DNA of 64,000 nucleotides from Croceifilum oryzae (lineage in GTDB: Bacteria > Bacillota > Bacilli > Thermoactinomycetales > Thermoactinomycetaceae). Below the pieces are notes generated by a model. It did not search any database and was not told where the DNA came from. It worked only from the letters and a program-made list of their open reading frames with translations. Each line of letters begins with the position of its first letter. Within the stretch, counting starts at the first letter, position 1. The DNA is taken from contig NZ_JAUSUV010000005.1 in the NCBI RefSeq assembly GCF_030814315.1, positions 62,001 through 126,000 of the forward strand, given 5' to 3'. Shown one piece after another: positions 27,074-36,167 of this stretch. The translations under genes were made by a program, and so were the position numbers.

Positions 27074-27379
27074 TCACAGGTGGCGCTCGGCCCAGTGTTG
27101 AATCTCATCGAGAATGGGTTCTATGGAGCGTCCTTTATCGGATAGCTCATATTCTACACGCACAGGTGTTTCTGGATACACATTCCGAACCAAAATTCCT
27201 TGTGCTTCCAGTTCTTTTAGTCTTTCTGCAAGCATTCTTTCACTCATTTGGGGGATTTGCTCACGAATATCTCGGAAACGACATGTTTTGTCCATTAGGA
27301 CACGGATAATGAGGCCTGTCCATTTTTTAGCTAGGACTTCAATGGCTGCTTCAAATTTAGGACAAATACAACGATTCAT
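27074..27379 (-). CDS. HxlR-family transcriptional regulator
   Basis: 101 residues. Winged-helix with the HxlR signature: an N-terminal CICPKFEAAIEVLAKKWTG (redox-type Cys near the start), LRFRDIREQIPQMSERMLAERLKELE recognition region (key positions), and the wing VEYELSDKGRSI. Acts as a dimer that senses electrophiles or metabolites. A doubled TTACTTA (27473-27479, 27481-27487) upstream is a possible operator. Confidence 0.9.
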   Translation of the reverse strand: MNRCICPKFEAAIEVLAKKWTGLIIRVLMDKTCRFRDIREQIPQMSERMLAERLKELEAQGILVRNVYPETPVRVEYELSDKGRSIEPILDEIQHWAERHL

Positions 27380-27544
27380 AAAAGCTCACCTCCCCCATTT
27401 ATATAATGGTTTCAATAATTTTGTTTGTACAAATGGAATCATAGATCCGTACACTTCTTTTTTATAAGTTAATTACTTAGTTACTTACATGTCAGTATAC
27501 CAAAATTGACTAAAAAAGACCAAAAAGAAATATATGGTTTTACA

Positions 27545-28255
27545 CTATGGTTGATGTTCACTATGCTCTTGTCTCCATCTATGGAAAAGAAGGCGTAAAT
27601 CCGGTTTACTGGTACCTTTGTGATGTTCTTGTAAAAAGATATCTAGATGGTAAGGGGACCAAGGAATTCCGAATATCGTTTGTGTAAAGGTATGTGCAGC
27701 AATCTCTCTTGTTCTGGAAATCGTTTTCTTCCATACAAAAGGGCCCCATCTCTTGACGATCACCTTAGGTACTTGGAGGTCGGCTCTCATTTTGTAGTTT
27801 TCCTCCAGATAATGGTAAAATTCATGGGCGAGATGTAAAATTATCAGATCTTCTTTATAGATCGAATAATCCATAGCAAGGAAAAAGGAGTGGAGTTGTT
27901 CGATAGAAGAACGATATATTTGGATGGTTTTTGATTTGGGGGTGTATTGGGCTCTTATCCAGCGGTCATGTTCTGGTTCTGAGAGGAAACTAACTTTGAT
28001 TTTATGTTTGAGTAAGAGGTTGATCCAATCGGCATACGATCGGATGTGTAGGTACGGCTGTGCGGCGTTTCGTCCACAAGCGATGGATGTTTCGACGTAC
28101 AATTCTATCTGATCTGGTGGGATGAATGAATAATAAGGGTCTTGTTTTAAGTCCATCCAAGCAATGATTTTGTTATCTAGTAAGGGGTATGTGTTCTCCA
28201 GATTAATAGAGGAGAGATGGAAAAAGGTTCGTTGATGGAGGGTTTGGTTTTTCAT
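27545..28255 (-). CDS. ImmA/IrrE-like zinc metallopeptidase
   Basis: 236 residues. The zincin motif is HEFYH in LHLAHEFYHYLEE (about residue 143), with a downstream glutamate in RTREIAAHTF as probable third ligand, the arrangement of ImmA/IrrE proteases that cleave repressors. No XRE repressor neighbour is present, so the target is unknown. Alternative: an uncharacterised zincin. Stand-alone gene, followed by the HxlR gene 166 bases away. Confidence 0.6.
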   Translation of the reverse strand: MKNQTLHQRTFFHLSSINLENTYPLLDNKIIAWMDLKQDPYYSFIPPDQIELYVETSIACGRNAAQPYLHIRSYADWINLLLKHKIKVSFLSEPEHDRWIRAQYTPKSKTIQIYRSSIEQLHSFFLAMDYSIYKEDLIILHLAHEFYHYLEENYKMRADLQVPKVIVKRWGPFVWKKTISRTREIAAHTFTQTIFGIPWSPYHLDIFLQEHHKGTSKPDLRLLFHRWRQEHSEHQP

Positions 28256-28419
28256 TTTATTTCTCCTTCCAATTCGTAGAGAATCTGTATCATTTCTATG
28301 TTTCGATTTGCTTGTCTTATTCTTGGTAGTGAATTATATAAAGTAGGCAGAATGTTTTGGTACTATAGAATGACAGTTGATAAATATATTCTTTTTTATT
28401 CTATAGGAGGTTGTTTTAT

Positions 28420-29835
28420 TTGTTAGATATTCTTTCACTCGACGCATCTACATTAGCAAAAAAAATAAGACATCGTGAGATCTCCTCACAAGGCGCAACG
28501 AATATCTATATTCAACGCATTCAACAGGTTAATTCTAAAATAAATGCTGTGGTTGAGGATCGTTTTGATGAGGCTAGGAAAGAAGCGAAGGCATGTGATC
28601 AAGCGATTGCAGATGGGACGGCACAGGGGAAATTATTTGGAGTTCCAATTAGTATGAAAGAGTGTTTCTCCGTCACAGGAATGAGGACAACTGGAGGCCT
28701 CCCTTTTCGAAAAAATGAGATCGATGGGGAAGATGCAGAAATGGTGAAAAAGTTACGCCAAGAAGGGGCTATCATTTTGGCAAAGACAAATACACCCTCG
28801 CTCTGCCTATGTCAAGAAACGGATAACGCTTTATATGGACGTACGAATAATCCTTGGAATCTAACGAGGACAGTAGGTGGTTCTACGGGAGGAGAAGCTG
28901 CTCTAATTGCGGTTGGTGGGGCCGCAGTTGGAATTGGGGCGGATATAGGAGGGTCTATTCGATTTCCAGCTCATTTTAACGGTGTCGTTGGATTTAAATC
29001 GGGTCAAAATCAAGTAAATCCGTTAGGGCACTATCCACTTTTTGAAGAAACGACTCAATCTTCCATGATAGGCTTGGGAGCACTAGCTAAATCAGTAAAA
29101 GACACAGAGTTGATTCATAGTATCATTGCAGATCACCCAATAACTCAAATGGAGCTAGATAAATTCGAATACATTGCCCCGCAACTCTCAACCACTTTTC
29201 CGATGTCACAAACTACTATCTCTTTGATTGACGAGCTCCGAGCACATCTAAAGCTACATAACACAGTTCATCTCGAACCAGTCCTCCATCTAGGGAAAGC
29301 GGCTTTGTGGTGGCAGAAGATCATGTCGTATGATGGTGGAAAGACGGTAGTCGAGCTGATCGCGAATGGGAAATGGCTCACGATCTATAAGCAATATGCC
29401 AGCAGTGTGTTCGGAGTAGAAACCCCGTTGCATCCATATCTAACATGGGCGTTAATGGGTATGCAGTTATTTAAACCAAATCCTGCAGAATGGAACCAAC
29501 TAAAAAAGGATTTGCAAAAAGCTAGACAAGAAGTACATCAATTCCTACAGAAGAAAATCTTAGTTCTCCCTGTTTATCATTCAGCAGCTCCAAACCATGG
29601 TGAAGTATATCGGGAGATTTTTTCGATCAGAAAGACATTTCTTCAATATATGCCATACGTAGCATATGCGAATACTTTTGCTCTCCCTTCCCTTGTCATC
29701 CCAGTCGGAGAAGATCAGGACGGAATGCCTATTTCCATCCAATTTATTACCGCGAATGGCCAAGAATCAGCACTATTCCAAGCAGGTTACGAGATTGAGC
29801 AATCATTTCGTGGATACAAGCGCTGTGAATTGTGA
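28420..29835 (+). CDS. amidase signature family hydrolase
   Basis: 471 residues from TTG 28420, nine bases after AGGAGG. Ser-cisSer-Lys triad: Lys in GVPISMKECF (about 78), Ser in GGSTGGEAAL (about 155) and in GADIGGSIRFP (about 179). Fatty-acid-amide-hydrolase-like branch rather than GatA, judging by the isolated gene and the VPISMKE box. Hydrolyses an unidentified amide. Cytoplasmic. Confidence 0.85.
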   Translation: MLDILSLDASTLAKKIRHREISSQGATNIYIQRIQQVNSKINAVVEDRFDEARKEAKACDQAIADGTAQGKLFGVPISMKECFSVTGMRTTGGLPFRKNEIDGEDAEMVKKLRQEGAIILAKTNTPSLCLCQETDNALYGRTNNPWNLTRTVGGSTGGEAALIAVGGAAVGIGADIGGSIRFPAHFNGVVGFKSGQNQVNPLGHYPLFEETTQSSMIGLGALAKSVKDTELIHSIIADHPITQMELDKFEYIAPQLSTTFPMSQTTISLIDELRAHLKLHNTVHLEPVLHLGKAALWWQKIMSYDGGKTVVELIANGKWLTIYKQYASSVFGVETPLHPYLTWALMGMQLFKPNPAEWNQLKKDLQKARQEVHQFLQKKILVLPVYHSAAPNHGEVYREIFSIRKTFLQYMPYVAYANTFALPSLVIPVGEDQDGMPISIQFITANGQESALFQAGYEIEQSFRGYKRCEL

Positions 29836-29855
29836 TGAAAGGGATGATAAAATAG

Positions 29856-31424
29856 TCAATTTGCTTTCGTAAGGCGAATCATCCATTCTTTTAGGTCAAC
29901 GATTCGATTGTGGCGTGGTGATTCGGTTGTACCGGCTACGATCATAGGTACGAGGGAGTCCAGATGGTGAAGGGAGCCGTGGGAGGCACCTTTATGTGTG
30001 GGGGAGCTTCCATAGACGATTTCACAGCCCGTTGTAGCCGTTACGATGATCGCATTTTCGGAGATGTGTAGAGCGCTTACTAATCGATAGAAGGGATCGG
30101 GATAAGCGTTGTATTGAATGGTGGTCTGATCTTCTGATAAGGTGATATCAAGAAGAGAAAGATCCCCGCTTATTTGCCAAGATTGTCCGTATTCATCTAG
30201 ATAAGGTCCTTCTTTTTCGAACTGGAGCTTCCCTGGGAGAGTGCCGCTTATAACTTGGTACGTATTTTCTTCTTTCCAAACGACCAAATCAAGGTCTGGA
30301 TTGGATTGCAAGGTTGTTGCGATGTCTACCTTAGAAAGTGACGGATCAATGATATGTACATAAGCCATACGTTCATTGACGGCTAGGACGATCTGATCAC
30401 TCTCACGAGGTTTATCTAGATTGGGAGGCTTGATTGGATAATGGGAAAGCGTTGTGTCTATATGAATATAGGCACTCTGGGAACTAGGCAGAGTATTCGT
30501 TTGACCGCTATCCCCAAGGACGATCCAGGTATAACGAGAGATTGCTTCCTCCCATGTAGGAAATGTATTTAAGATAGTCTGGATTTCTGAGTCTGCTTTT
30601 TCAATTCCTTTAATCGTAGCAATTCCATGTTGATGAACTTGGTCGTCATTTCCCGGAAAATAAAGAACGGAATAGATGGGAACACGTCCTGTTTGGATTA
30701 AGGATTGCATTTCCATGGCTGTAAATCGATCATTCATACCAAATCGAGCGATTGCTCCACCCGGTTCACTACGAGACGAGATGGGATGCATGGAACCAAA
30801 TGAAAAGATTGTAGGAGCCATAGTCCGTACTTTCCTCGGAAGAAGCCCAAGTATCCAAGCAAACAATGGGGAGTGAATCTGATGTTCCGTGTTTCCTCGA
30901 TAGACAACGGCGTTTATGGAAGCGGTATCATATGGGATTTCTTCATGAATGGTTCGTACTTCTTTGCTCAGCAGTCGTTGATTAAACATCATCATACTTG
31001 CTGTCAAAACCCGTTTTACGCCAAACGCAATCGATTCTTTTGCCCCAGTTCCAAAGTTCCAGAATTGCTTCGTGTTTTCATCGTAATAGCAGAGTCCATA
31101 GATTCCGTGTTGACTCGGCATGGAACCCGTCAGTAACGTACTGTCAATGACGACAGACATCGTAGGGAAAGATGAGACAATGCGCGGATAGTAGGTGCCG
31201 TTTTGAATTAAAAACTGGAGCGCGGGAGCTTTATCTACATGAATGGTATCCTGCAGGGGTGCGTCCATTAAAGAATCGATGATGATCATAATGACGGGTT
31301 TTGTTCCTTCCGGAATTTCAGGCTTAGAAATAGCTGATAAAGTTGCTCGTTTTTTCTGTGCTATGCGTATTAGGGTTGTTAAAATGAGAATGAGTCCAAT
31401 GATGATGAAGATGATGGTTAGCAT
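29856..31424 (-). CDS. membrane-anchored alkaline-phosphatase-superfamily phosphodiesterase
   Basis: 522 residues from ATG 31424 (GGAG at 9 bases); the frame extends to 31493. An N-terminal signal anchor (about 2-24) is followed by the nucleotide-pyrophosphatase-like fold: metal-binding IMIIIDSLMD, nucleophile Thr/Ser in SSFPTMSVVIDSTLLTGSMPSQHG, then DQVHQHG and LGDSGQT as later metal ligands. Extracellular phosphodiester or pyrophosphate hydrolase of unknown substrate. Convergent with the amidase gene. Confidence 0.8.
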   Translation of the reverse strand: MLTIIFIIIGLILILTTLIRIAQKKRATLSAISKPEIPEGTKPVIMIIIDSLMDAPLQDTIHVDKAPALQFLIQNGTYYPRIVSSFPTMSVVIDSTLLTGSMPSQHGIYGLCYYDENTKQFWNFGTGAKESIAFGVKRVLTASMMMFNQRLLSKEVRTIHEEIPYDTASINAVVYRGNTEHQIHSPLFAWILGLLPRKVRTMAPTIFSFGSMHPISSRSEPGGAIARFGMNDRFTAMEMQSLIQTGRVPIYSVLYFPGNDDQVHQHGIATIKGIEKADSEIQTILNTFPTWEEAISRYTWIVLGDSGQTNTLPSSQSAYIHIDTTLSHYPIKPPNLDKPRESDQIVLAVNERMAYVHIIDPSLSKVDIATTLQSNPDLDLVVWKEENTYQVISGTLPGKLQFEKEGPYLDEYGQSWQISGDLSLLDITLSEDQTTIQYNAYPDPFYRLVSALHISENAIIVTATTGCEIVYGSSPTHKGASHGSLHHLDSLVPMIVAGTTESPRHNRIVDLKEWMIRLTKAN

Positions 31425-31526
31425 TTGTGATACACTCCGCTCTTTTAACATGGTTAGTAAGTAGGGTTTGATGAATGAGGGAGAAATATGCAAGGGGGAG
31501 AGAATGGATTTGATTGTGAGCGCTGT

Positions 31527-31560
31527 TGATTAGGGATATTGGATGATCGAGGGCAAGAGA
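31527..31560 (+). repeat. relic of fold-back repeat left end
   Basis: TGTTGATTAGGGATATTGG followed by ATGATCGAGGGC matches the outer left end of the element copies at 54351 and 32834; nothing else of the element is present. Confidence 0.45.
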
Positions 31561-31618
31561 ACCACTAGTTTATATTTTGTTTTCATTGATGATTTTATTT
31601 ATAAAGGAGAATTAGATT

Positions 31619-32815
31619 ATGCATACACTTCCGCTTGTACCTAAGTCTGAGATTGAACAACGTATTCATCGTTTACAAAGTTATCTTCAGGAGCACGAGA
31701 TTGATGGCGTGTTGTTAGCGCAAAATGTGGATTTGTATTATTTTACGGGAACGATGCAAAATGCTCTTTGTTATATACCTAAGTCTGGGGAACCTGTTCT
31801 ATATGTGAAGAAGAGTGTTGATCGGGCTGAGTTTGAAGCACATGTTGAGGTTCAGCCGTTGGGGAGATTGAGAGAGCTAGGGGCTGTGTTAACAGAGCGG
31901 TATGGTTCGATACATAAAATTGGATTCGAGTTGGATGTTTTGCCTTATGCAACAGCTCATTTTTATCAAAAATTGTTTAGCGAAGCAGAAATGGTGGATG
32001 TCTCGTTTGCGATTCGCCATATTCGTAGTGTGAAATCTGCGTATGAGTTAACTCAAATTAAGCAGGCAGCACAAATCTTAGACGATACATTGAAGAAAGT
32101 TTCTTCATGGCTACAGATAGGTATGACGGAGTTAGAGTTAGTGGCGAGGATTGAGTACGAGTTTCGTTTACAAGGAAATATCAATTTATGGCGTATGCGT
32201 GGATTTAATCAGGAGCTAGCTTTGGGAATGGTTGCTTCAGGTGCTTCTGCTTCTACACCTACTTATTTTGATGGACCAGCAGGGGGACTTGGTGTGAGCA
32301 CAGCGTCTCCACAGGGAGCTAGTTTTCGTGAAATAAAGGCAAACGAGCCGATTTTGATTGATGTGAGCATGATTGTAGAGGGTTATATGGTGGATCAAAC
32401 CCGTATAGCGGTCATAGGGGAATTATCAGATCCGATCCTGGAGGCATACGAGGTGGCACGCTCGATTTTACGGAAGGTGGAGGAGCAGGGTAAGCCGGGT
32501 GCCCGCTGGCAAGATTTATATGCAACTTCGTTAGAGATGGCTAAGGATGCTGGATTATCTGACTATTTTATGGGTTATGGTGCAGATCAGGCTAAGTTCT
32601 TAGGACATGGGGTTGGAATTGAGTTAGATGAGTTGCCTATTTTAGCGAAAGGCTTTAGTCAGCCGTTGGAAGAGGGGATGGTGATTGCGATTGAGCCGAA
32701 ATTTACGTTCCCGGAACAAGGTGTAATTGGGATTGAGAATACGTATGTGGTGACTGCGGATGGGTTAGTGTCGTTGTCGGTTACGTCGGAGGAGATTATG
32801 AAGATAGAGTTGTAG
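31619..32815 (+). CDS. M24-family Xaa-Pro peptidase
   Basis: 398 residues. N-terminal creatinase-like domain (about 10-140) and C-terminal pita-bread domain with metal ligands visible as IDVSMIVEGYMVDQTR (two Asp), GHGVGIELDELP (His), AIEPKF (Glu) and GIENTYVV (Glu). Cleaves N-terminal residues before proline. GGAG at 9 bases before ATG 31619. The mobile-repeat region follows the gene immediately. Confidence 0.88.
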   Translation: MHTLPLVPKSEIEQRIHRLQSYLQEHEIDGVLLAQNVDLYYFTGTMQNALCYIPKSGEPVLYVKKSVDRAEFEAHVEVQPLGRLRELGAVLTERYGSIHKIGFELDVLPYATAHFYQKLFSEAEMVDVSFAIRHIRSVKSAYELTQIKQAAQILDDTLKKVSSWLQIGMTELELVARIEYEFRLQGNINLWRMRGFNQELALGMVASGASASTPTYFDGPAGGLGVSTASPQGASFREIKANEPILIDVSMIVEGYMVDQTRIAVIGELSDPILEAYEVARSILRKVEEQGKPGARWQDLYATSLEMAKDAGLSDYFMGYGADQAKFLGHGVGIELDELPILAKGFSQPLEEGMVIAIEPKFTFPEQGVIGIENTYVVTADGLVSLSVTSEEIMKIEL

Positions 32816-32833
32816 ATGTGGGAAGGGTTTGGA

Positions 32834-33090
32834 TGTTGTTAGCTAGATATTGGAGAGAGACCGGGGCTATGTATCGGACCACAGCTCAAAATAGTAAGCC
32901 TGCGAGGATGTGGAAAAGCAAGGCCGCTTCGTTATTCTTCGCTTCGGTTAAGTGGCAAAACTCGCAAAGAACGCTCAGACATTGCCACAAAACAACCTTG
33001 CTTCGAATAACTATGCTAGGTAGGCTTACTAACATCGCGGTGGTCCGATACATAGCCCCTAGTCTGTTCCGCTATCGATTAATAACAGTC
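32834..33090 (+). repeat. fold-back repeat copy A (long form)
   Basis: About 257 bp with imperfect terminal inverted repeats: GGGGCTATGTATCGGACCAC at the left against GTGGTCCGATACATAGCCCC at the right (33040-33060). It carries an inner hairpin GTGGCAA (32951-32957)/TTGCCAC (32981-32987). Related copies are at 33106, 34004, 54351 and 59409. No ORF; I read it as a MITE-like element. Confidence 0.8.
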
Positions 33091-33105
33091 CTGCACCAAG
33101 AGTGA

Positions 33106-33302
33106 GTTGCAAGGGATGAGGAATGCCGCATTCACCCTCTCAGTGGCAAAACCCTGCAAAGAACGCTCAGACATTGCCACGAAACACCTTTGCTACGAAG
33201 ACTATGCTAAAAAGTGGACTCAAATTCCTTCGCAGTGCCTTTAGTCGGCTCAGACGTTGCTTAATTAACAGTCCTGTTCAAATAATGAGCCTGCGAGAGA
33301 GG
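33106..33302 (+). repeat. fold-back repeat copy A2, partial, tandem to A
   Basis: Shares with copy A the inner hairpin GTGGCAA (33143-33149)/TTGCCAC (33174-33180), CAAAGAACGCTCAGACATTG, and the right flank AACAGTCCTG (33268-33277). It then restarts a left arm TCAAATAATGAGCCTGCGAG (33278-33297) that runs into the 3' end of the acetyltransferase gene. Confidence 0.7.
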
Positions 33303-33308
33303 TTGACA

Positions 33309-33971
33309 TTATCTGTTGAATAGATAGGTGTTTTTCGTAACGCAGGAGTTCATATTATCTAGGTACTCTTGAAATAGTAAGAAGTATTGCCCGATATGTG
33401 CACCGTCCATGAGGGCGTGGTGTGCTTGGACGGATAGGGGCATTTTGACGAGTCCGTTTTCTTCAAAGTATTTGCCCCAAGCGATTCGAGGGATGCTGTC
33501 AACGGGAGATAGGGAGATCGGGTTCATGAAACTGGTGAATGAGACCCAAGGCATGCTGGTGAAGTAGAGTACATCATCCCGACCGACTCCGTCTGTTAGA
33601 CGCACTTGTTTCTTTGCTCTCTCTGTCAATTCATGAGCTACTTTAATAAAGGTAGCTAGATCCGGGTGATGTGGGGCGGTTAAATAATCGTATACACCTT
33701 CATCTGTCATGATGGTATAAGATGGATGCGCCACTTCGTGTTCAATTACTTCTTCCCCACGAATTCGATAACGGAATTCCGGAATCTCATTCGCTACTCG
33801 ACTAGCTAGATAGGTAATGGTTAAAAAGAATGGGAAACCATTTTCCTTACACCACACACGAAAACGGGTAATGTCCACATTTGCCGTCGTACAGAAATGT
33901 GGCATGTCCAGCTTACGAAAATAATCAAAATGCTTCGCGCGTTTCCAAGTTTCACGATTAATGGTTTTCAT
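33309..33971 (-). CDS. chloramphenicol O-acetyltransferase-like protein
   Basis: 220 residues, the usual CAT length. N-terminal RAKHFDYFRKLDMPHF and the catalytic histidine block QAHHALMDGAHIGQYF (about 186-201) are classical type-A CAT positions; SMPWVSFTSF corresponds to the substrate pocket. The trimeric enzyme acetylates chloramphenicol or related acceptors with acetyl-CoA. Whether it confers resistance cannot be told from sequence. Bracketed by inverted arms of the fold-back repeat, which suggests acquisition as mobile cargo. Confidence 0.88.
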   Translation of the reverse strand: MKTINRETWKRAKHFDYFRKLDMPHFCTTANVDITRFRVWCKENGFPFFLTITYLASRVANEIPEFRYRIRGEEVIEHEVAHPSYTIMTDEGVYDYLTAPHHPDLATFIKVAHELTERAKKQVRLTDGVGRDDVLYFTSMPWVSFTSFMNPISLSPVDSIPRIAWGKYFEENGLVKMPLSVQAHHALMDGAHIGQYFLLFQEYLDNMNSCVTKNTYLFNR

Positions 33972-34003
33972 ATAGATAAGCCCCTTTCTAGTAAAACTAT
34001 CTT

Positions 34004-34096
34004 TGAAGCGGACTTGCTTTTCACATCCCTCGCAGGCTTACTATTTGAGCTGTGGTCCGATACGTGTTCCGGGCTTTCTATGATAGTTATCTAACT
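34004..34096 (-). repeat. fold-back repeat copy D, left half, inverted
   Basis: On the minus strand it shows CGTATCGGACCACAGC, TCAAATAGTAAGCCTGCGAG (34029-34048) and AAGTCCGCTTC, the left half of the element in the orientation opposite to A. It forms the leader of the CAT-like gene. The rest of the 33972-34286 gap is AT-rich and without genes. Confidence 0.7.
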
Positions 34097-34286
34097 CTAG
34101 CGACTTAAAAGTACTGGTTTCTTATGTTTTAAAAAAGAATATATCTAGTATATAGGATTCACTCTAGTAGAAAAAGGGTATAGAGACAGAATGTTATATT
34201 TTTTTATATATACCAATAATCATCTCTTTCATTTTAATAAATAATTTACAATAAAATGAAAGTAATACATATCAATGGAGGATCCT

Positions 34287-35462
34287 ATGTCAAATAACGT
34301 GTTTGAAGTTACCGAAGATCGATATCGAGATGCTTTGAAACTATCAGAATACGCATTTCAATATAAAGTTGCAGATGATGAGATAGAAGAGAGAATGGAG
34401 CAGTATCGAAAATACCATTCTATCTATGCCATTGAGGATGAATATACACAAGAAATCGTTGCGAAAGCACATCTCATCTCCTTTCAGATTACGTATCATC
34501 AGCAAATCATTGAGATGGGTGGCATTGCAGGGATAGCGACGTATCCCGAATATCGTCGCAAAGGTTATGTGCGCGATATGCTGATTCATTGTCTGAAAGA
34601 AATGAAAGAAAGAGGGATGACTGTCTCGGTTCTTCATCCTTTTCAAGTAGATTTCTATCGTCGATATGGATGGGAGCTTCTCTGCAATCTGTTGTCGATT
34701 AAATTGACGAAGCATGATCTTCAGCCACTTGTCCCAGCAGAAGGAACGATTCGACGCTTCACCAAAGAAGAGCATCATGCGGAAATTGAACAAGTCTATC
34801 ATCAGTATGCCTTACAGTTTTCAGGGAAGCTTGTCCGCCATACAGATCGATGGCTTCAGGAGTACGATGAAGGTACAATTGCGCTTTATTACGACGAACA
34901 AAAGGTACCACAGGGATACATACTTTACGGTATCGAAAACGGAAAGTTCGTTGTGGAGGAGCTAGTAGTATTAACGGAGGAGGCTAGGAGAGGGTTATGG
35001 AATTTCGTTTGCCAACATGATTCAATGGTGAAGGAGATCGAGATTCATACTCATTCGAGAGATCCACTCCTATACTTACTAAAAGATCCTTGTGTTCGTA
35101 CGGAGATAAAACCGTATGGTATGGTGCGGATTGTGGATGTGGAGAAATTTCTTGCTTACTGTCCGTTTCGATGGGATGTGGCGCAAGGAAAAGAAGTAAA
35201 ATTGCAGATAACGGATCCTTTCGCACCGTGGAATGAACGTACATTTGTGATTGGAAATAAGGAAGTACAAGCAAAGGATTCATGTGACGAGGAAGAAGGC
35301 TGTGTTCAACTATCCATTAACACACTGTCAGCGGTCTTGTTTGGATATAAACGTCCGCATGAGATGTTTGAGTTAGGATTGATTCAAGGTCCCCCAGAGG
35401 CGGTTGCAGTGCTTGAGAGCTTAGTTCCTGAAACACATAGTTATATGATTGATTATTTCTAA
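34287..35462 (+). CDS. Eis-like GNAT N-acetyltransferase
   Basis: 391 residues from ATG 34287, preceded by GGAGG (an upstream ATG at 34275 overlaps that site). N-terminal GNAT with the acetyl-CoA loop YPEYRRKGYVRDML (about 85-100), a second GNAT-like domain, and a C-terminal SCP2-like lobe. This is the Eis architecture, known from aminoglycoside and protein acetylation. C-terminal carboxylate near VPETHSYMIDYF is typical. Single gene with terminator. Confidence 0.85.
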   Translation: MSNNVFEVTEDRYRDALKLSEYAFQYKVADDEIEERMEQYRKYHSIYAIEDEYTQEIVAKAHLISFQITYHQQIIEMGGIAGIATYPEYRRKGYVRDMLIHCLKEMKERGMTVSVLHPFQVDFYRRYGWELLCNLLSIKLTKHDLQPLVPAEGTIRRFTKEEHHAEIEQVYHQYALQFSGKLVRHTDRWLQEYDEGTIALYYDEQKVPQGYILYGIENGKFVVEELVVLTEEARRGLWNFVCQHDSMVKEIEIHTHSRDPLLYLLKDPCVRTEIKPYGMVRIVDVEKFLAYCPFRWDVAQGKEVKLQITDPFAPWNERTFVIGNKEVQAKDSCDEEEGCVQLSINTLSAVLFGYKRPHEMFELGLIQGPPEAVAVLESLVPETHSYMIDYF

Positions 35463-35472
35463 TTAGAACAAG

Positions 35473-35499
35473 CAAACTCTTCCATGAGTTTGTTTTTTT
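35473..35499 (+). terminator. terminator after Eis-like gene
   Basis: CAAACTC (35473-35479) with GAGTTTG (35486-35492), then TTTTTTT. Confidence 0.85.
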
Positions 35500-35613
35500 A
35501 CATTCTCCTTTCACTTCACCCAAGTCTTCTGCATACGATGGCAGTGCATAGATGAAATGGCTTGCATTTGAGGGTAAGTCAGAAAGACCCGCCTATTTTT
35601 TCATCCGTGCTTC

Positions 35614-35641
35614 ACTCAATCGTAAGCTCGTTCATACTATA
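35614..35641 (+). promoter_or_regulatory. sigma-K-type promoter of gerE
   Basis: AC at 35614-35615, 17-base spacer, CATACTATA at 35633-35641. This is an exact fit to the AC-N16/17-CATANNNTA consensus of the mother-cell factor sigma-K, which transcribes gerE in Bacillus. Confidence 0.75.
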
Positions 35642-35702
35642 CTTTGACTGAATCCCTGACCCTCGTGTTGTTAGTGCTCGAACAAGGAAGGGTGGCAACC
35701 AA

Positions 35703-35849
35703 TTGACTAATCAAAAAGGCAAACCCTTGTTGACGAATCGGGAGAGGGAAGTTTTCGAACTGCTCGTACAAGATAAAACTACCAAAGAAATAGCTGGGCA
35801 GCTCTTCATCAGTGAGAAAACCGTACGCAACCACATCTCCAACGTCATG
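35703..35849 (+). CDS. gerE: gerE, 5' segment (codons 1-49)
   Basis: GerE is the small LuxR-type DNA-binding regulator that acts last in the mother-cell line of sporulation, controlling coat genes. From TTG 35703 (AGGAAGGGTGG upstream) the frame gives KPLLTNREREVFELLVQDKT, then KEIAGQLFISEKTVRNHISN and VM, nearly identical to B. subtilis GerE up to about residue 50. Here the similarity stops abruptly. The unexcised frame runs on for 16 unrelated residues to a TAA at 35900. The missing C-terminus lies at 41667-41738. Joined through the shared core the product is 72 residues; the B. subtilis protein has 74. Confidence 0.93.
35841..35849 (+). repeat. left att core (AACGTCATG)
   Basis: Nine-base core, codons 47-49 of gerE (Asn-Val-Met). 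An identical copy is at 41658-41666 in direct orientation. Outside the core, GerE coding is to the left and element sequence to the right (arm GTACCCTCTGCAAA, 35851-35864). Confidence 0.9.
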
Positions 35850-36167
35850 TGTACCCTCTGCAAAATAAGACAAATAATCTTTATGACAAAGTATTTTTAA
35901 ATTTATGTATCTTGGATCATATTTCTATGGAGGTAAGTACACTATGAAACCAGAGCTATGCCTTTGACTTCGACGATGTCGGTTACAACTGGTTCATGAA
36001 TGATATCTCCATTATTCTCTATATGGTTCAGTGGTTTCCTTCCGTACCTTTTGAGAAAAAGCGGAATTGCCCATAACTTCTTGAGCGTCACTGATAGTTG
36101 CCATAAAATAAGATTCTCTTACATAAACATGTACTAATAATACAGTATGTAAAGGGAGGTTACCCCA
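35850..36167. other. left end of element, no convincing gene
   Basis: Contains the att arm, the fused tail of the truncated gerE frame to 35900, and the promoter region of the PrnB-like gene, with CATAAAATA at 36102-36110 resembling sigma-E/sigma-K minus-10 elements (no good minus-35). An open minus-strand frame ending at 35942 has no family match and I do not call it. Confidence 0.4.

Noticed and set aside
32818-33323. Open frames through the repeat region (e.g. 32818-33105 and 33123-33323)
   Set aside because: They are translations of fold-back repeat copies, and the same sequence is read in different frames in other copies.
35703-35900. Stand-alone 65-residue LuxR-type gene
   Set aside because: Its last 16 residues are element-derived; the true continuation is at 41667, so it is the 5' part of gerE.
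35942-36120. Minus-strand ORF at the left end of the element
   Set aside because: No good start with a ribosome site and no family resemblance.
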